Assembly (NCBI RefSeq): GCF_947507565.1
Contig: NC_089178.1
Coordinates: 558,001-622,000, forward strand
Direction of reading: 5' to 3'
Origin: Oscarella lobularis
Taxonomy: Eukaryota > Porifera > Homoscleromorpha > Homosclerophorida > Oscarellidae
DNA: 64,000 nt
In this document: positions 46,201-59,805 of the stretch, piece after piece
How the letters are laid out: each line of letters begins with the position of its first letter
Position numbering within the stretch: position 1 is the first letter of the stretch
Translations under genes and position numbers: made by a program
The notes under the pieces: generated by a model
What the model was told of the DNA's origin: nothing
Database searches by the model: none
Seen by the model: the letters and a program-made list of their open reading frames with translations, nothing else

Positions 46201-49200
46201 CGTGACCGAGCTGAGCGGAATCTACCTCAATTCGACCTTCATCAATATAACGCACCTCAATCTGACGATGAACAACTTGACGGTGATTAACTGCACCTTC
46301 TACAATCACACGTTGATGAACGTCAGCCTTCTGAATATGACTTACGTTAACTCGACGTCGTACAACTGGACGTCGATCAACGTCACGTCGATCAACGAGA
46401 CGAACGTGAACTTGACCGTGTACAATTACACGGCAATCAACGTTTTGGAGCTGAACCTGACCGCTGTCAACGTTACGCTGAACAATACCACCTACTTGAA
46501 CAACACCCGACTGAACGCTTCCTTCTCGCACTGTCTGGTTCTCAACTCGACCTACGTCAATTTCACGTCTATCAACGGATCGTACTTGAACTGCACGTGG
46601 ATGAACACCACTTCGTTCAACGTGACGAGCATCAATTCGACGAGAGTCAACGTTACAGATCTGTATCACAACGCCACGTTCTATCAAGACCTCAACGTCT
46701 CAGCGGTGAATGAGAGCTATTTGCATAGCTTCTTCCTGAATGCTTCGTTCATTAACGTCACCAGTCGCAATCTGACGATGCAGAACGTTTCGCTGATCAA
46801 TTCGAGCTTGGCGAACTTTACTGAAATCAACGTCACTCGATTGAACGTGAGCTTGGTCAACGTGACGACGTCCAACTGGTCGTCTATTGATTTGCTCTCG
46901 ATCAATGCTTCCTCTATTAACGTGACGAACTACAACAACACCGTTATCAACGTGACTTTGTACAATGCGACGTTCTCTAACGTGTCAATGATCAATTGCA
47001 GTGCTGTGAACGTTACGCTGGTCAATGTCACTCGCTTCAACATGAGCTTCGTCAACATGACGGTGCAGAATTGGACCTCGATCAATCTGACGTCGATCAA
47101 TGAAACGAACATCAATGTGTCTCTGTTGAACTACACGGCCATCAATGTAACTCACTACAATCTGACGATGAAGAACGTATCGTTCATCAACTCAAGCATG
47201 CTCAACTTCACCGAGGTCAATACCACTCGATTGAACGTGAGCCTGGTGAACGTGACGACGTACAACTGGACGTCAATTGAAGTTCTCTCGATCAACGGCT
47301 CGAGCTTCAACGTGAGCAACTTCAACTACACGTTGATCAACGTGACGATCTTCAATTCAACGTACTCGAACGTGTCAATGATCAACTGCAGCGCTGTGAA
47401 TGTGACGTTGATTAATGCTACGCACTTCAACGCTAGCTACATCAACATGACCGTGCAGAATTGGACGTCGATCAATCTGACGTCGATCAACGAAACGAAC
47501 ATTAACATGTCTCTGTTGAACTACACGGCCATCAATGTTACTCACTACAACCTGACGATGAAGAACGTGTCGTTCATCAACTCAAGCATGCTCAACTTCA
47601 CCGAGGTCAATACCACTCGATTGAACGTGAGCCTGGTGAACGTGACGACGTACAACTGGACGTCAATTGAAGTTCTCTCGATCAACGGCTCGAGCTTCAA
47701 CGTGAGCAACTTCAACTACACTCTGATCAACGTGACGATCTTCAATTCAACGTACGGCAACGTATCGATGATCAACTGCAGCGCTGTGAACGTGACGTTG
47801 ATTAATGCTACGCATTTCAACGCTAGCTACATCAACATGACCGTGCAGAATTGGACCTCGATCAATCTGACGTCGATCAATGAAACGAACATTAACATGT
47901 CTCTGTTGAACTACACTGCCATCAATGTTACTCACTACAACCTGACGATGAAGAACGTGTCGTTCATCAACTCAAGCATGCTCAACTTCACCGAGGTCAA
48001 TACCACTCGATTGAACGTGAGCCTGGTGAACGTGACGACGTACAACTGGACGTCAATTGAAGTTCTCTCGATCAACGGCTCGAGCTTCAACGTGAGCAAC
48101 TTCAACTACACGTTGATCAACGTGACGATCTTCAATTCAACGTACGGCAACGTATCGATGATCAACTGCAGCGCTGTGAACGTGACGTTGATTAATGCCA
48201 CTCACTTCAACGCTAGCTACATCAACATGACCGTTCAGAATTGGACGTCAATTAATCTGACGTCGATCAATGAAACGAACATTAACATGTCTCTGTTGAA
48301 CTACACGGCCATCAATGTTACTCACTACAATCTTACGATGAAGAACGTATCGTTCATCAACTCAAGCATGCTCAACTTCACCGAGGTCAACACCACTCGA
48401 TTGAACGTGAGCCTCGTCAACGTTACGACGTATAACTGGACGTCGATTCAAGTTCTCTCGATCAACGGCTCCTGTTTCAATGTGAGCAACTTCAACTACA
48501 CTCTGATCAACGTGACGATCTTCAATTCAACGTACTCGAACGTGTCAATGATCAACTGCAGCGCTGTGAATGTGACGTTGATTAATGCTACGCACTTCAA
48601 CGCTAGCTACATCAACATGACCGTGCAGAATTGGACGTCGATCAATCTGACGTCGATCAACGAAACGAACATTAACATGTCTCTGTTGAACTACACTGCC
48701 ATCAATGTTACTCACTACAATCTTACGATGAAGAACGTATCGTTCATCAACTCAAGCATGCTCAACTTCACCGAGGTCAACACCACTCGATTGAACGTGA
48801 GCCTCGTCAACGTTACGACGTACAACTGGACTTCAATTGAAGTTCTCTCGATCAACGGCTCCAGTTTCAATGTGAGCAACTTCAACTACACGTTGATCAA
48901 CGTGACGATCTTCAATTCAACGTACGGCAACGTATCGATGATCAACTGCAGCGCTGTGAATGTGACGTTGATTAATGCTACGCACTTCAACGCTAGCTAC
49001 ATCAACATGACCGTGCAGAATTGGACCTCGATCAACCTGACGTCGATCAATGAAACGAACATTAACATGTCTCTGTTGAACTACACTGCCATCAATGTTA
49101 CTCACTACAATCTGACGATGAAGAACGTATCGTTCATCAACTCAAGCATACTCAACTTCACCGAGGTCAACACCACTCGATTGAACGTGAGCCTGGTGAA

Positions 49201-51451
49201 TGTGACGACGTACAACTGGACGTCAATTGAAGTTCTCTCGATCAACGGCTCCAGTTTCAATGTGAGCAACTTCAACTACACTCTGATCAACGTGACGATC
49301 TTCAATTCAACGTACTCGAACGTGTCAATGATCAACTGCAGCGCTGTGAATGTGACGTTGATTAATGCTACGCACTTCAACGCTAGCTACATCAACATGA
49401 CCGTGCAGAATTGGACCTCGATCAACTTGACGTCGATCAATGAAACGAACATCAATGTATCTCTGTTGAACTACACCGCTATCAATGTTACTCACTACAA
49501 TCTGACGATGAAGAACGTATCGTTCATCAATTCAAGCATGCTCAACTTCACCGAAGTCAACACCACTCGATTGAACGTGAGCCTCGTCAACGTTACGACG
49601 TACAACTGGACGTCGATTCAAGTTCTCTCAATCAACGGATCCAGTTTCAATGTGAGCAACTTCAACTACACGTTGATCAACGTGACGATCTTCAATTCAA
49701 CGTACGGCAACGTATCGATGATCAACTGCAGCGCTGTGAACGTGACGTTGATTAATGCTACGCACTTCAACGCTAGCTACATCAACATGACCGTGCAGAA
49801 TTGGACGTCGATCAATCTGACGTCGATCAATGAAACGAACATTAACATGTCTCTGTTGAACTACACGGCCATCAATGTTACTCACTACAACCTGACGATG
49901 AAGAACGTGTCGTTCATCAACTCAAGCATACTCAACTTCGCCGAGGTCAACACCACTCGATTGAACGTGAGCCTCGCCAACGTTACGACGTACAACTGGA
50001 CGTCGATGCACGTCTTGTCTATCAACGGCTCCTGTTTCAACGTGAGCAACTTCAACTACACTCTGATCAACGTCACTATTGTCAATGCTACGTACTCGAA
50101 CGTCTCGTTGATCAACAGCACTGCTCTGAACGTCACGCGAATCAACGTCACGTCGTTCAACATGAGCTACATCAACATGACGTCGTGGAATTGGACTTCA
50201 ATCAATCTGACGTCCATCAATGCCACTCACGTGAACGTGACGTCGTACAACTACACGGCCATCAACGTGACGTGCCACAATCTGACGATGAAGAACGTTT
50301 CTTACATCAACTCGACCATGACCAACTTCACCGAGATCAACGTCACACGACTGAACCTGAGCCTAGCGAACGTGACGACTTACAACTGGACGTCGATTGG
50401 AGTTCTCTCTATCAACACGTCGAGCATCAACGTGACGAACTATAACTACACCCTGATCAACGTCCTGTTTGTCAACGCAACGTACTCGAACGTTTCGATG
50501 ATCAACAGCAGCGTCACGAATATGACTCGCATCAACGCTACGGCGTTTAACATGAGCTACATCAACGTGACCATGGTGAACTACACGTCAATCAATCTGA
50601 CGTCGATCAACGAAACGAACTTCAACCTCACGATGGTCAACTACACTGGAATCAACATTACGCTTCACAATCTGACGATGACGAACGCGTCGATCATCAA
50701 TTCGACCGTGGCGAACTACACGGAAGTGAACGTTACCCGCTTCAACGTGAGCTACGTCAACACGACGACGCACAATTGGACGTCGACGAATGTCCTGTCG
50801 ATCAACGGAACGAACGTCAACGTGACGAATTACAACTACACGGCCGTAAATCTCACTCTTCTTCGCCTTTCGGCCGTCAACGTGACGAATTTCTTGTCGA
50901 CGAAGAACCACACGACGATCATTGAAAGCCATCTGAGCAACTTCAGTCTCATCAACGGCACGTCGTTCAATTTCTCCATCGTCAATTCGTCTGCACAGCA
51001 TCTGCGTCTGCACAACGTGAGTTTGAATATTTTCAATTTCACCGGTTCGCGCTTTTTCAATCTGACCGTGTTCAACTCCACTCTCAGAGGGGTGAATGTC
51101 TCGCATTCGACGTTCATTCTCTCTTCTGTCAATTCTTCGTCTCTGCCGGATGTCACGGTGAACAACGTCAGTTGTCGTAACGGCAGCTTCCTCAACTCGT
51201 CGATGACTCTGAGATCTATCAATAATTTCACCCATTGCGGCTGCTTATTTGAGGACATAATTGAGTTGTTGTATGTGAAGACAAGGAGCAATGGAACCAC
51301 CAAGGTTGTCGATTTGTTTGAGAAGCCAAACATAACGAAACAGCTTCTACAAGAAGTTGAAGAAGACTGCACTCCTTTCCTCGAAATGGAGTTGCGTCCG
51401 GTGTTCCACTTGAATCGCCCCGTGCTCTTCATTCTTCCTGGGCGAAACTGA
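43202..51451 (+). CDS. Secreted Kazal/Ig protein with giant sequon pentapeptide repeat, member 1
   Basis: Five exons (43202-43264, 43326-43362, 43412-43495, 43583-44419, 44472-51451) join to 2666 codons. Exon 1 is a signal peptide (MKVAMFAIALFSSLLCAQAF). A short Cys motif (HPCDDYVCEEESMCVL) precedes a Kazal-like domain (CTCKHKPVCGTDGCQYPSPC), a helical domain I do not recognise, and an Ig domain with DEGLYTCVV. The last exon, 6980 bp, encodes about 2320 residues of five-residue repeats of the form hydrophobic-N-x-T/S-x, for example INVTSINETNINMSLLNYTA. In the core unit 25 of 26 pentamers contain an N-glycosylation sequon. The pattern fits the pentapeptide right-handed beta-helix, with positions 1 and 3 inside and Asn outside. 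The C-terminus (about 75 residues) is non-repetitive with no membrane anchor. The function is unknown; an extracellular glycan-coated rod is my inference. Confidence 0.85.
47201..49930 (+). repeat. Seven near-identical 390-bp units inside member 1
   Basis: The units begin with ctcaacttcaccgaggtcaa at 47201, 47591, 47981, 48371, 48761, 49151 and 49541, exactly 390 bp apart, and an eighth diverging unit starts at 49931. Each encodes 130 residues, i.e. 26 pentamers. Internal alignment shows each unit is itself a dimer of a 65-residue (13-pentamer, 195-bp) element: the YNWTSIEVLSING half matches the QNWTSINLTSINE half. Differences between units are few and partly shared (STYSN or STYGN, SIEVL or SIQVL), as expected from unequal exchange. 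Confidence 0.93.
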
Positions 51452-51990
51452 TTCAGCTGCATCATTTAACTAGTTGACAACTCACTTTATTGGCGCTGGT
51501 TTAGTTATCGCCACTTCTTTGTCGTCTTTGTTGTTTCTTTTAGTATCTCTAATAGATTTATGACAGCATTGATTGTTTGCATCCGGGGTCCATCCTATCT
51601 CCTAAAAACTTGAACGCTTCCTCACCTGGGTCGTTCACCTCAAAGTTTGCTCGTTAGAGCAAGCCGGGAGCCGTCAACCTTCCCTTAATTCATTCGTCGG
51701 GGAGGGGCTCCCTTTGGAAAGTCTGTTTACTCCGTGTCGGTGTCACACACGCGGGGGAGAATCCGAGAAACATCGTGTGGCCTCATTCGTTGCAGTCATC
51801 GAAGCAGAACGGGCTATTTTTGAACTCGACGTCCTCTCAGCACTCAAAAAAAGCCGGCGGCAATGTAGAATAGCTTTCTTGACCTATTTCTACGTTCGAT
51901 TGTATGATAATGCGAGGAGGAACCGCCCCCGGCTTCCACCACGTACACACCCCTCGCGGTCCGCCACATATATAAATACGTTGGTCTGTG
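51452..51990. other. Intergenic, nothing identified
   Basis: This spacer lies downstream of member 1. I see no coding, RNA or repeat feature. Its right end passes into the promoter of member 2. Confidence 0.5.
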
Positions 51991-52178
51991 ATTGGACGGT
52001 TCTGCATGAAATCGAATGACTCACCACATAAACGCGCATATATCGCGCGGGAAGAGGCGTCTTCTGCCGTCGTTTTCACATCAAGAAGCTCTGTTCTGAT
52101 CGTGCGAGTGCACCTATAAGGTGAGTCTCGTGCATGGACCTGCGTCTGTGCAGTCTGGAACTCATTTCGACTTATTAG
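51991..52178 (+). promoter_or_regulatory. Promoter and 5' UTR intron of member 2
   Basis: An inverted CCAAT box (gtgattggac, core at 51991) and a TATA-like palindromic element (gcatatatcgcg, from 52036) precede a 5' UTR intron with a consensus donor at 52121 (AAG/gtgagt) and an acceptor at 52178. The same order occurs before members 3 and 4, which argues for a shared promoter design. Confidence 0.6.
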
Positions 52179-52190
52179 AGACTGCAAAAA

Positions 52191-54277
52191 ATGAAAGCTC
52201 TAGTTGTTGGGCTTCTTGGTCTGCTATGCTGGGCAGAAGCTTCATACGTACGACCCACTGATCGAACCCGGAGAAAGTGCATGTACGATTTTATTGCAGT
52301 TTGAAGACTTGCTGATAAATCGAACCATTCCGGAAAGACGTACGTAATCTTCTTGCTTAGGGTCACATCGAAACGATATACCGGTATTATGTTTTTGTGT
52401 GCAGATCCCTGCGACGAAAGTCCGGAGATGTGCGACGCAGGAGAAGTCTGCGTTTTAGACGAAGAGGGCAGGGCATTCTGCGCGCCTCTTGAAGGTACAC
52501 GCCGACGCGCGCCATCGTTTCCCCAGAGGCTCCTTGACGTCGATAACCTAATTCGGTATCGGACCAGGTGCGATCGAGAGACCTCACTTCGGTCGCATAT
52601 GCAAGCATCGACACGTCCACGGCGGAAGTGCGAGAGAGTGCCGATGTCGCTCGAGGTGCTGCGATCGTGGAAACGAGAACGAGTACGTTTGCGGTTCGGA
52701 CAATTGCTCTTACCCCACGGCGTGTCATTTGCATCAACGTTCGTGTGCGATCGGGAAACGCGTTTTTCTCGTGCGAAGGGGACGGTGCAACGAATCGGAA
52801 GAGTCTCGCAGCGAGTGTCCGTCGTACGCTCGTATCGCTGTTCCTCCACCTCCAAAAGTGACGGTGTCTTTGAACGCCTCTGATGTCATTCTATGGGCCA
52901 TTCAATTTACGCCCGACTTTCCCAGTTGGATCAACTGGAATATTGTGAACAGGTTCATTGCAGCGTATAAGAATTCTAGAGCAAAGCCAGATGACGGTTA
53001 TGCTCGTATCATTCATTCTCTAGAAGTCCTCGACGCTCTCTGCGTTATTCACTTCGAGAAAAAGTTCCCCTATGCGGACTACGTTGCGAAAACTCGCGTC
53101 TATTCTTTGAAATCCCTTCCAGCAGATTCGCCTTTCCATAAGTCGTTTGCTATTGCTGACGCCCTATTTTGTCTCTTCGATTACGACATGTTGACTTTAT
53201 CGCAGAAAGGGCTTGCCAGTTTTAGAGATCAAATTTTCAACGCACCCATCAGTCTCCAATGTGCAGTTCAAAACGCCGATAAAATCATTTGGTACCACGA
53301 AGGAACTGAAATAAGAGACGACGGCAATCATCAAATTCTTCCCGACTGTCTTCTCCTTCGACGCGTTCGTCCCATCGACGAAGGCAAGTACACGTGCGAG
53401 GCCAAAGGTCCTCATTCCTCAACTGCCAAAGCAACGACTTCTCTCGAAGTGAAAGGTACCACACTAGTGTACGATTTCACTAATTGTAAGAACATTTTTT
53501 TGTTTTATTTTAGCTGAATATTTATCGTCGCCGCTGCCTTCCTACATTTCACCGCCGGCGCCCTGTACTTTGAATCATACGGTTTGGTCTGGCCAATACT
53601 CGTGCCTTCGCTTCAGCGGGTATAACGCTTTGAATATGACTTTCGTTAATTTTTCTTCACCTTACCTGGAGTTAACGAACTTCACCCTGACCAATCTGAC
53701 GTTTGTTAATACTACTATCGACACGCTCGTGTTGTCCAACATAAGTGCAGTAAACGTCAGTTACATCAACGTAACGCTGAGGAACGCTACTCACGCTAAT
53801 GGTCTCATTTTCAATCAGGCCATCATTAATTCAACGCTCACTAATGCTTCGTACACGAACTTTACTTCTGTCAATGGATCTGTCAATAACACAGTTTGGG
53901 TCAATTTGCAGTCAAATCTAACAACTTTTACTAATCAAACGATGACAAACGTCACGATTATCGATTCCTCGTACCTAAGTACATGCTTTGTCAATGGAAT
54001 TGAATTCAATTCGACGCTCAAGAACAGCGACATCGTAAACAGCTGTTTCTTTAATTACACAAAAGTCAATTACACCGTATCAAACTCTCGACTGAAAAGC
54101 AGTTCGCTGATGAACTTCAATGGGATCAAGGGCACGTATCTCAATATGACGTACACTAATTTTTCGATGCTGAACGCCAAGTCTGTCAATGCAACCGAGT
54201 GTAACCTGAGATTATGGAGTATTAGTCGTCTTGTGAACTGTTTGTTAGGTCAAAGAAGACTTCTTCCTTGTCCTTGA
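52191..54277 (+). CDS. Kazal/Ig/sequon pentapeptide protein, member 2 (short)
   Basis: Five exons (52191-52247, 52300-52339, 52405-52494, 52568-53455, 53514-54277) join to 612 codons. The signal peptide (MKALVVGLLGLLCWAEA), the HPCDESPEMC motif, the Kazal-like domain (ENEYVCGSDNCSYPTACHLH), the helical domain and the Ig domain (DEGKYTCEA) match the other members. The pentapeptide part begins as in members 3 and 4 (LNHTVWSGQYSCLRFSGYNA, then TFVNFSSPYLELTN) but lasts only about 250 residues. It then degenerates (ECNLRLWSISRLVNCLLGQR) and stops. It is either a natural short form or a truncated gene that lost the rest of its repeat exon. Confidence 0.8.
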
Positions 54278-54853
54278 AGAAAGAAAGACGTTCTTCTCCT
54301 TTCTAGGCAATACGTTGACACACCATCGACTCTAAACCTTTGCATGACGTTTATTTTCAGTACTAGTAGCTTTGCATTCTGTTGTTATACACGGGGACAC
54401 ATTTCGTGAAGATTCGCGCGCCACAATCCATGCCCGGGACCTTTGTCCCCGACATCCGGGCGGGCATCGTTGTCGCTTTCGGCAGCGAAACAACACCAGA
54501 AAGCGTCAGAGAGACTGACAGAGAGCTGCATTGAAGAACCTAAGGATCGGCGTGTTTGTTTGCTTCAAGAAAATCGGTCATAGGAAGCGTCGCGACCTGT
54601 TTCGGTTCCACGCACGCATAAATGCCTCCTGCACAGCTTGTGGGAGTGGAGGTAAGGCCTGGGTGGCGCATGACCTTCCATATTGTGCTCATTTATCCAA
54701 AGTTTTTTTGCAGGTCTGGTCAATCGCGCCCCTCGCGGGGTCCAACGGTCTTTTCAAGGACCCATTGCATGAAAGGAACTGAGACCGTTGGGGTGATTTG
54801 TTCCTGCCCTTGCACGTGCTTTCCCGTCGCTCCTCCGGCACGCAGAGCCTGTG

Positions 54854-55007
54854 ATTGGACGACTCTATCTGATGTCGAGATTACCTACCGCATATATGCG
54901 TGCGTCGCTCGTGAGAAGACCTTTGTCTTTCGTTCTTCTCCCAGCAGGTAAGACGCTTAAAATTTCGTCCGTTGAGGCCGACCTTTTTCGATGCTGCTGT
55001 TGTGTAG
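54854..55007 (+). promoter_or_regulatory. Promoter and 5' UTR intron of member 3
   Basis: An inverted CCAAT box (tgattggac, core 54854-54858) lies 33 bp before a TATA-like element catatatgcg (54891-54900). Transcribed leader and a 60-bp 5' UTR intron (donor gtaaga at 54948, acceptor ending 55007) follow, and the start codon is at 55041. The arrangement matches those of members 2 and 4. Confidence 0.62.
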
Positions 55008-55040
55008 CCTTCTAGCTCATCGCAACCGGGCTGAGAGAGA

Positions 55041-58000
55041 ATGAAGACTTTCCTTTTGGTTTTTCTTGGTCTGTTTTGTTGGGCAGAGTCAGACTCATTC
55101 GTATGTTTGGACGTTTTGCTCGAATTTACGATTTGCTAGCTCTCTTCATTTGCAGAGTGAAGACTTGCTCACAAATAAGCACCCAGGCTTGGCCTTTCCA
55201 GATGAACGTAAAATTCTTTTACGTGGCATTGTACAGACAATTTCATTCTACGCGTCTAGATCCCTGCGATGTATCTCCATTTCCGGAGAAGTGTAGTGAA
55301 GACGAATTTTGCCTTCTGAGCGAAACTGGACAAGCATACTGCTCACCGTTTGAAGGTACACACCGACGCACCATTGTTCTCCTAGAGATTCTTAGATATG
55401 CAAAAACGGGGGCGAAATTTAATTCAATTTGTGTCTTTTCTCGCCAGAGTTGATCAAGGAGCACCACTATGGTCGAATTTGCAGGCGGTTGACTATTCGC
55501 GGCCAAACTGTGAAGGACTGCCGATGTCGCTCAAAGTGCTGTGACCGCGGAAAGGAGAATGAATATGTGTGCGGCTCCAACCACTGCTCTTACCCTACGG
55601 CGTGTCATTTGCATCAGCATGCATGTGAGACTGGGAAGCGCATCCTCATCAAGAAAAGGGGAACGTGCAATATCAATAAGTCTCCCGACGATTGTCCATC
55701 ATACGCTCAAATCGCACCCTCACCTTCAAATGTGACAGTGTATTTGAACGCTTCCGAGATCATGTCATGGGCCATTAAAGTCAGACCATGCTTGGAAGCC
55801 TGGATTGACTGGAATAAAGTAAATAGAGTTATCAAGGGGTATGAAGCGTCTGCCTCAGACTTGGAGCTACAGATATATGCTCAGCTGTTTAATTCTCTGG
55901 AAGTGTTTGACGCTTTCGGCATCATTGAATTTTCCAGAAAACCTCTGAGTCTCTACGAGGATTACGTCAGAGAGAGGCGTGTCTACTCGTTGGAGTCTCT
56001 CCTAATGGAGTCAACTTTCCATCAGTTTTCAGCCATCGCCGATGCGTTTTCGTTTCTTTCCAAGTATGAACTTGGAACGAAAAAAGAGTGCAGCTGCTTG
56101 AAAGAGAAGATCTTCAATGCAGCCGCCTTTCTGCCGTGCGAAGTCAAGAACACGCTAAAAGTCATTTGGTTTCGCAATGGAACGGAACTAGTAGACGGCG
56201 TCAAGTACAAAATTCTTACCAACGGTCTCCTCATTGAAAACGTTCGTCCTATCGACGCGGATGAATACACGTGCAAGGCATTTGGCCCTTTTGAGTCAAT
56301 AGCCACAGCAACAGCGTACCTTGAAGTGAAAGGTACAGACTATTATGTGATTGTTAGCAGAATTTAATATTAGTATTTCTATATCTGTATAGCTAACTAT
56401 TCGTCGGGGCCGTTGCCGTCATACATATCACAACCGTGTCCCTCTACGTTAAATCATACAGTATGGCTCGGTCAATATCCGTCTCTTCGTTTCAAGAAAT
56501 TCAATGCTTTGAATTTGACATTTGTCAATTACACGACACCCTACCTGGAACTGACTAACGCCTCTCTTTCAAATCTGACGTTCGTCAATTGCACTATTGA
56601 CACTCTGGTTTTGTCAGGCATCGACGCAGAACATATCACCTACGTAAATGTAACGCTGAAGAACGTTACCCACACCAATGGTCTTATTTTCAACCACACA
56701 ATCATCAATTCAACGATCATGAATGCCACTTACACTGACTTTGCGTTTGTCAACGGTTCTATTCACAACACAACTTGGATTACATTGAATGCAACCAGAA
56801 TGGCATTCATCAATCAGACGATGATGAACGTGACGTTTGCGAGCAAGAATAGAATGAATTGTCACGACTGCAACTCGACTTGCTGGAACGATACGCCTAT
56901 ACTACAAGACAGCTATTTCATGGACATGACCATGCTCAATTGGACGTTTGTCAACATGACTTTGAAGAACGTGTCTCACATCGGCGTGTTTTCATTCAAT
57001 CACTCCATCGTCAATACGACGTTCTTCAATTCGAATTTTGTTGACTACATATCGATCAACGGTTCAGCGAACGACAGCGTGTGGTGCAATTCAATATCGT
57101 TCATGACCAAGTACATCAATCGTACGTTGAGCAACGTGACACTTCTGAACGCAATGACAATAAATTCTAACGAGATCAACATGACGTACGTGAACGGTAC
57201 ACATCGCGACAGTGTGTGGAAAAGCTGTTCGCTAGTCAACGTTACCGAGACGAACGTGACGGCTGAGAACATCACTGTGAGTGGCACGTGGTTCGTCAAC
57301 TACACGAGAGTCAACTACACGCTATCGAATTCAACGTTTATTGAAGGAGGACTAGTGAATTTTACGTCGATAAATACCACGTATCTGAATACGACGTACG
57401 GCAATTTCTCTGTACTGAATGGAAGCTTTGTCAATGTGACTGAACTGAACGTGACTGTGTGGAATACGATTATTACAAACAGTTCGTTTATCAACTACAC
57501 AAGGCTCAACTACAGCATTGCTCTTTCTCAGCTGGAAAACATCTCTATGGTGAATTTCACGTCCATCAATTCTACCTATATCAACATGACTTATTCGAAT
57601 TTCTCAATCGTGAATGCGACTTTTATCAACGGAACCGAATTCTACCTTACGTCGTGGAATGTCAGTATGTCAAACTGCTCGTTCACGAATTACACACGAG
57701 TCAACTACACCGTCTATCATTCCAAGTTCGAGAATGTTTCGATGCTGAACTTTACATCGATCAACGCCTCGTACATCAACACGACCTACTCGAATTCTTC
57801 GATTGTAAATGCGAGCTTCATTAACGTCACCGAATTCAATCTGACGTCTTGGAATGTGAGCATCGTCAACTGTTCATTCGTCAATTACACGAGGGCCAAT
57901 TACACGGTGTGGCACTCTCGCATGGAGAACGTATCGCTGGTGAACCATACGTGCACGAACTGCACCTACCTCAACACGACCTACTCGAATTTCTCAATTC

Positions 58001-59805
58001 TAAATGGCAGCTTCATCAACGTGACCGAGTTCAACGTGACGACGTACAACATCACCCTGTTGAACAGTACTCTTGTGAACTACACAAGGGTGAATCTCAC
58101 AATGCTGAACTCCAATCTGACCAACGTTATCCTCTTCAACTACACATCATTCAACTCGTCATACTGGAACACGACGTATAAGAACGTTTCGGTGGGAAAC
58201 AGCAGCTTCGTGAATGTGACCGAATGGAACGTGACGTCTCTCAACATAACCGTGATGAACAGTTCGTACTTGAACTACACCAAAGTGAACTGCTCAATTT
58301 GGGGTGCCATGTTCTGGAACGTCACCTATATGAACTTGCTCGCTGCCAATGGCTCGTACGAGCACAGCATGTGGGTGAATGTGACGATCGTGAACGCGAC
58401 GAACGTCAATCAGACGTGGATTAATGTGACGATCGTGAACGCCACGTTCACGAATCAGACTCTGTTGAACGTGAGCCAATTGAACGCCACCTACGTCAAC
58501 TCGACGTCGTACAATTGGACGTCGATCAACGTCACGTCGGTGAACGAAAAGAACGTCAATTTGACGGCGTGGAATTACACGGCGATCAACGTGACGGAAA
58601 TGAATATGACCGCCGTCAACGTCACGCTGAAGAACGCGACCTACACGAACTGCACGTCTCTGAATTCGACGTACTTTAACGTGGCCTGGTTCAACGTGTC
58701 GTCGTGGAACATGACGAGCATCGACCAGACGAGGCTGAACGTGAAGGTCGTTCGTCACAATGCTACCATGTATCGCGACTTGAACGTCTACGCCAAGAAC
58801 TTTACCGACATGTACAGCACATTTTACAACGGCTCGTTCGTCAACCTCATGCTTGAAAATGCGACGTTGATAAACGTCACTTTCATCAATTCCAGCATGG
58901 CTAACTCGATGGAGTCCAACATGACGAAAATAAACGTGAGCGCCGTGAACTGTACAGCGAACCACTCGTCGACCATCAACGTTCTGTCGATCAACGAGTC
59001 GTTCATCAACGCAACCGGTTACAATCACACGTTCATCAACGTCACTCTCAACGGCACTTTGTTCGTTAATACGACGTTTGATCTTTCCACGAGAATAAAC
59101 ATGACTATAATAAACAACTTCATGTCTAACGTGAGCTTTTCGAACGGTATGCTGTACAATCTCACGGTTGAGGATTCGATTGCGAATGATTTCCGTCTGG
59201 AGAACGAGATTACGACGTTGTACAGTGTGAGCGCATCACACATGTTCAATTTTAGCGTGGTCAATTGCACGCTAATAGACTCCCTGGCCATAAATAGCAT
59301 CATGGTGGACTCTTTTGTTGACTTGTCGGATATCCAGGGTGGAATAGCAGAAAACGTTACTGTCGTTAATAGCGAAATTAACCGAACGTCAGTCGTTATT
59401 AACTGCGCTTACGGACTTGTCGCATGCAACTCAAGCGCGGATAACGAGACTATGAACAGCGTCTCACTTGAACCTTTGAGGCATATTCGAAAGAAGACTA
59501 TGCGCATGCCGCTACTTGCCAGAATAGACACAACGAAATGCTACAAAAAAAAGCATCCTACAGAGAAACCCGTTATAGAGGAACCTGCTGCAGAGGAACC
59601 TAAGGTGCTTGTTCGAGAGGGAAGGAAAGCGAAGACTCCAATGCCAACCGAGATGGCTATCTTGTACAATTACTTCATGGCCGGGGCTACAATAAATTGC
59701 ACTGATATCGATTTGGAAGAGATCAGGCTGCAGGCAATGATGCCGGAATCCTTTGCACGTCGAATAGAGCCATTCTATCCTACGTCTTCACCTCTGGATT
59801 GTTGA
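55041..59805 (+). CDS. Kazal/Ig/sequon pentapeptide protein, member 3
   Basis: Five exons (55041-55100, 55156-55207, 55260-55355, 55448-56332, 56393-59805) join to 1501 codons. The signal peptide is MKTFLLVFLGLFCWAES. The HPCDVSPFPEKC motif, Kazal-like domain (ENEYVCGSNHCSYPTACHLH), helical domain and Ig domain (DADEYTCKA) follow. The repeat exon gives about 1000 residues of pentamers such as FINVTEFNVTTYNITLLNST, again with a sequon in most pentamers, but without the 390-bp homogenised block of member 1. The C-terminal 110 residues are different: Lys/Glu/Pro-rich (KKKHPTEKPVIEEPAAEEPK) with four late cysteines and no membrane anchor. It is probably secreted. The function is unknown. Confidence 0.85.

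Noticed and set aside
44807-51235. Antisense open frames of 60-270 codons (rich in VDRR/HVDV) opposite the pentapeptide exon, and similar ones at 58294-59028.
   Set aside because: They mirror the 15-bp period of the sense repeat. Sense codons for Asn and Thr give no stops on the other strand in that phase.
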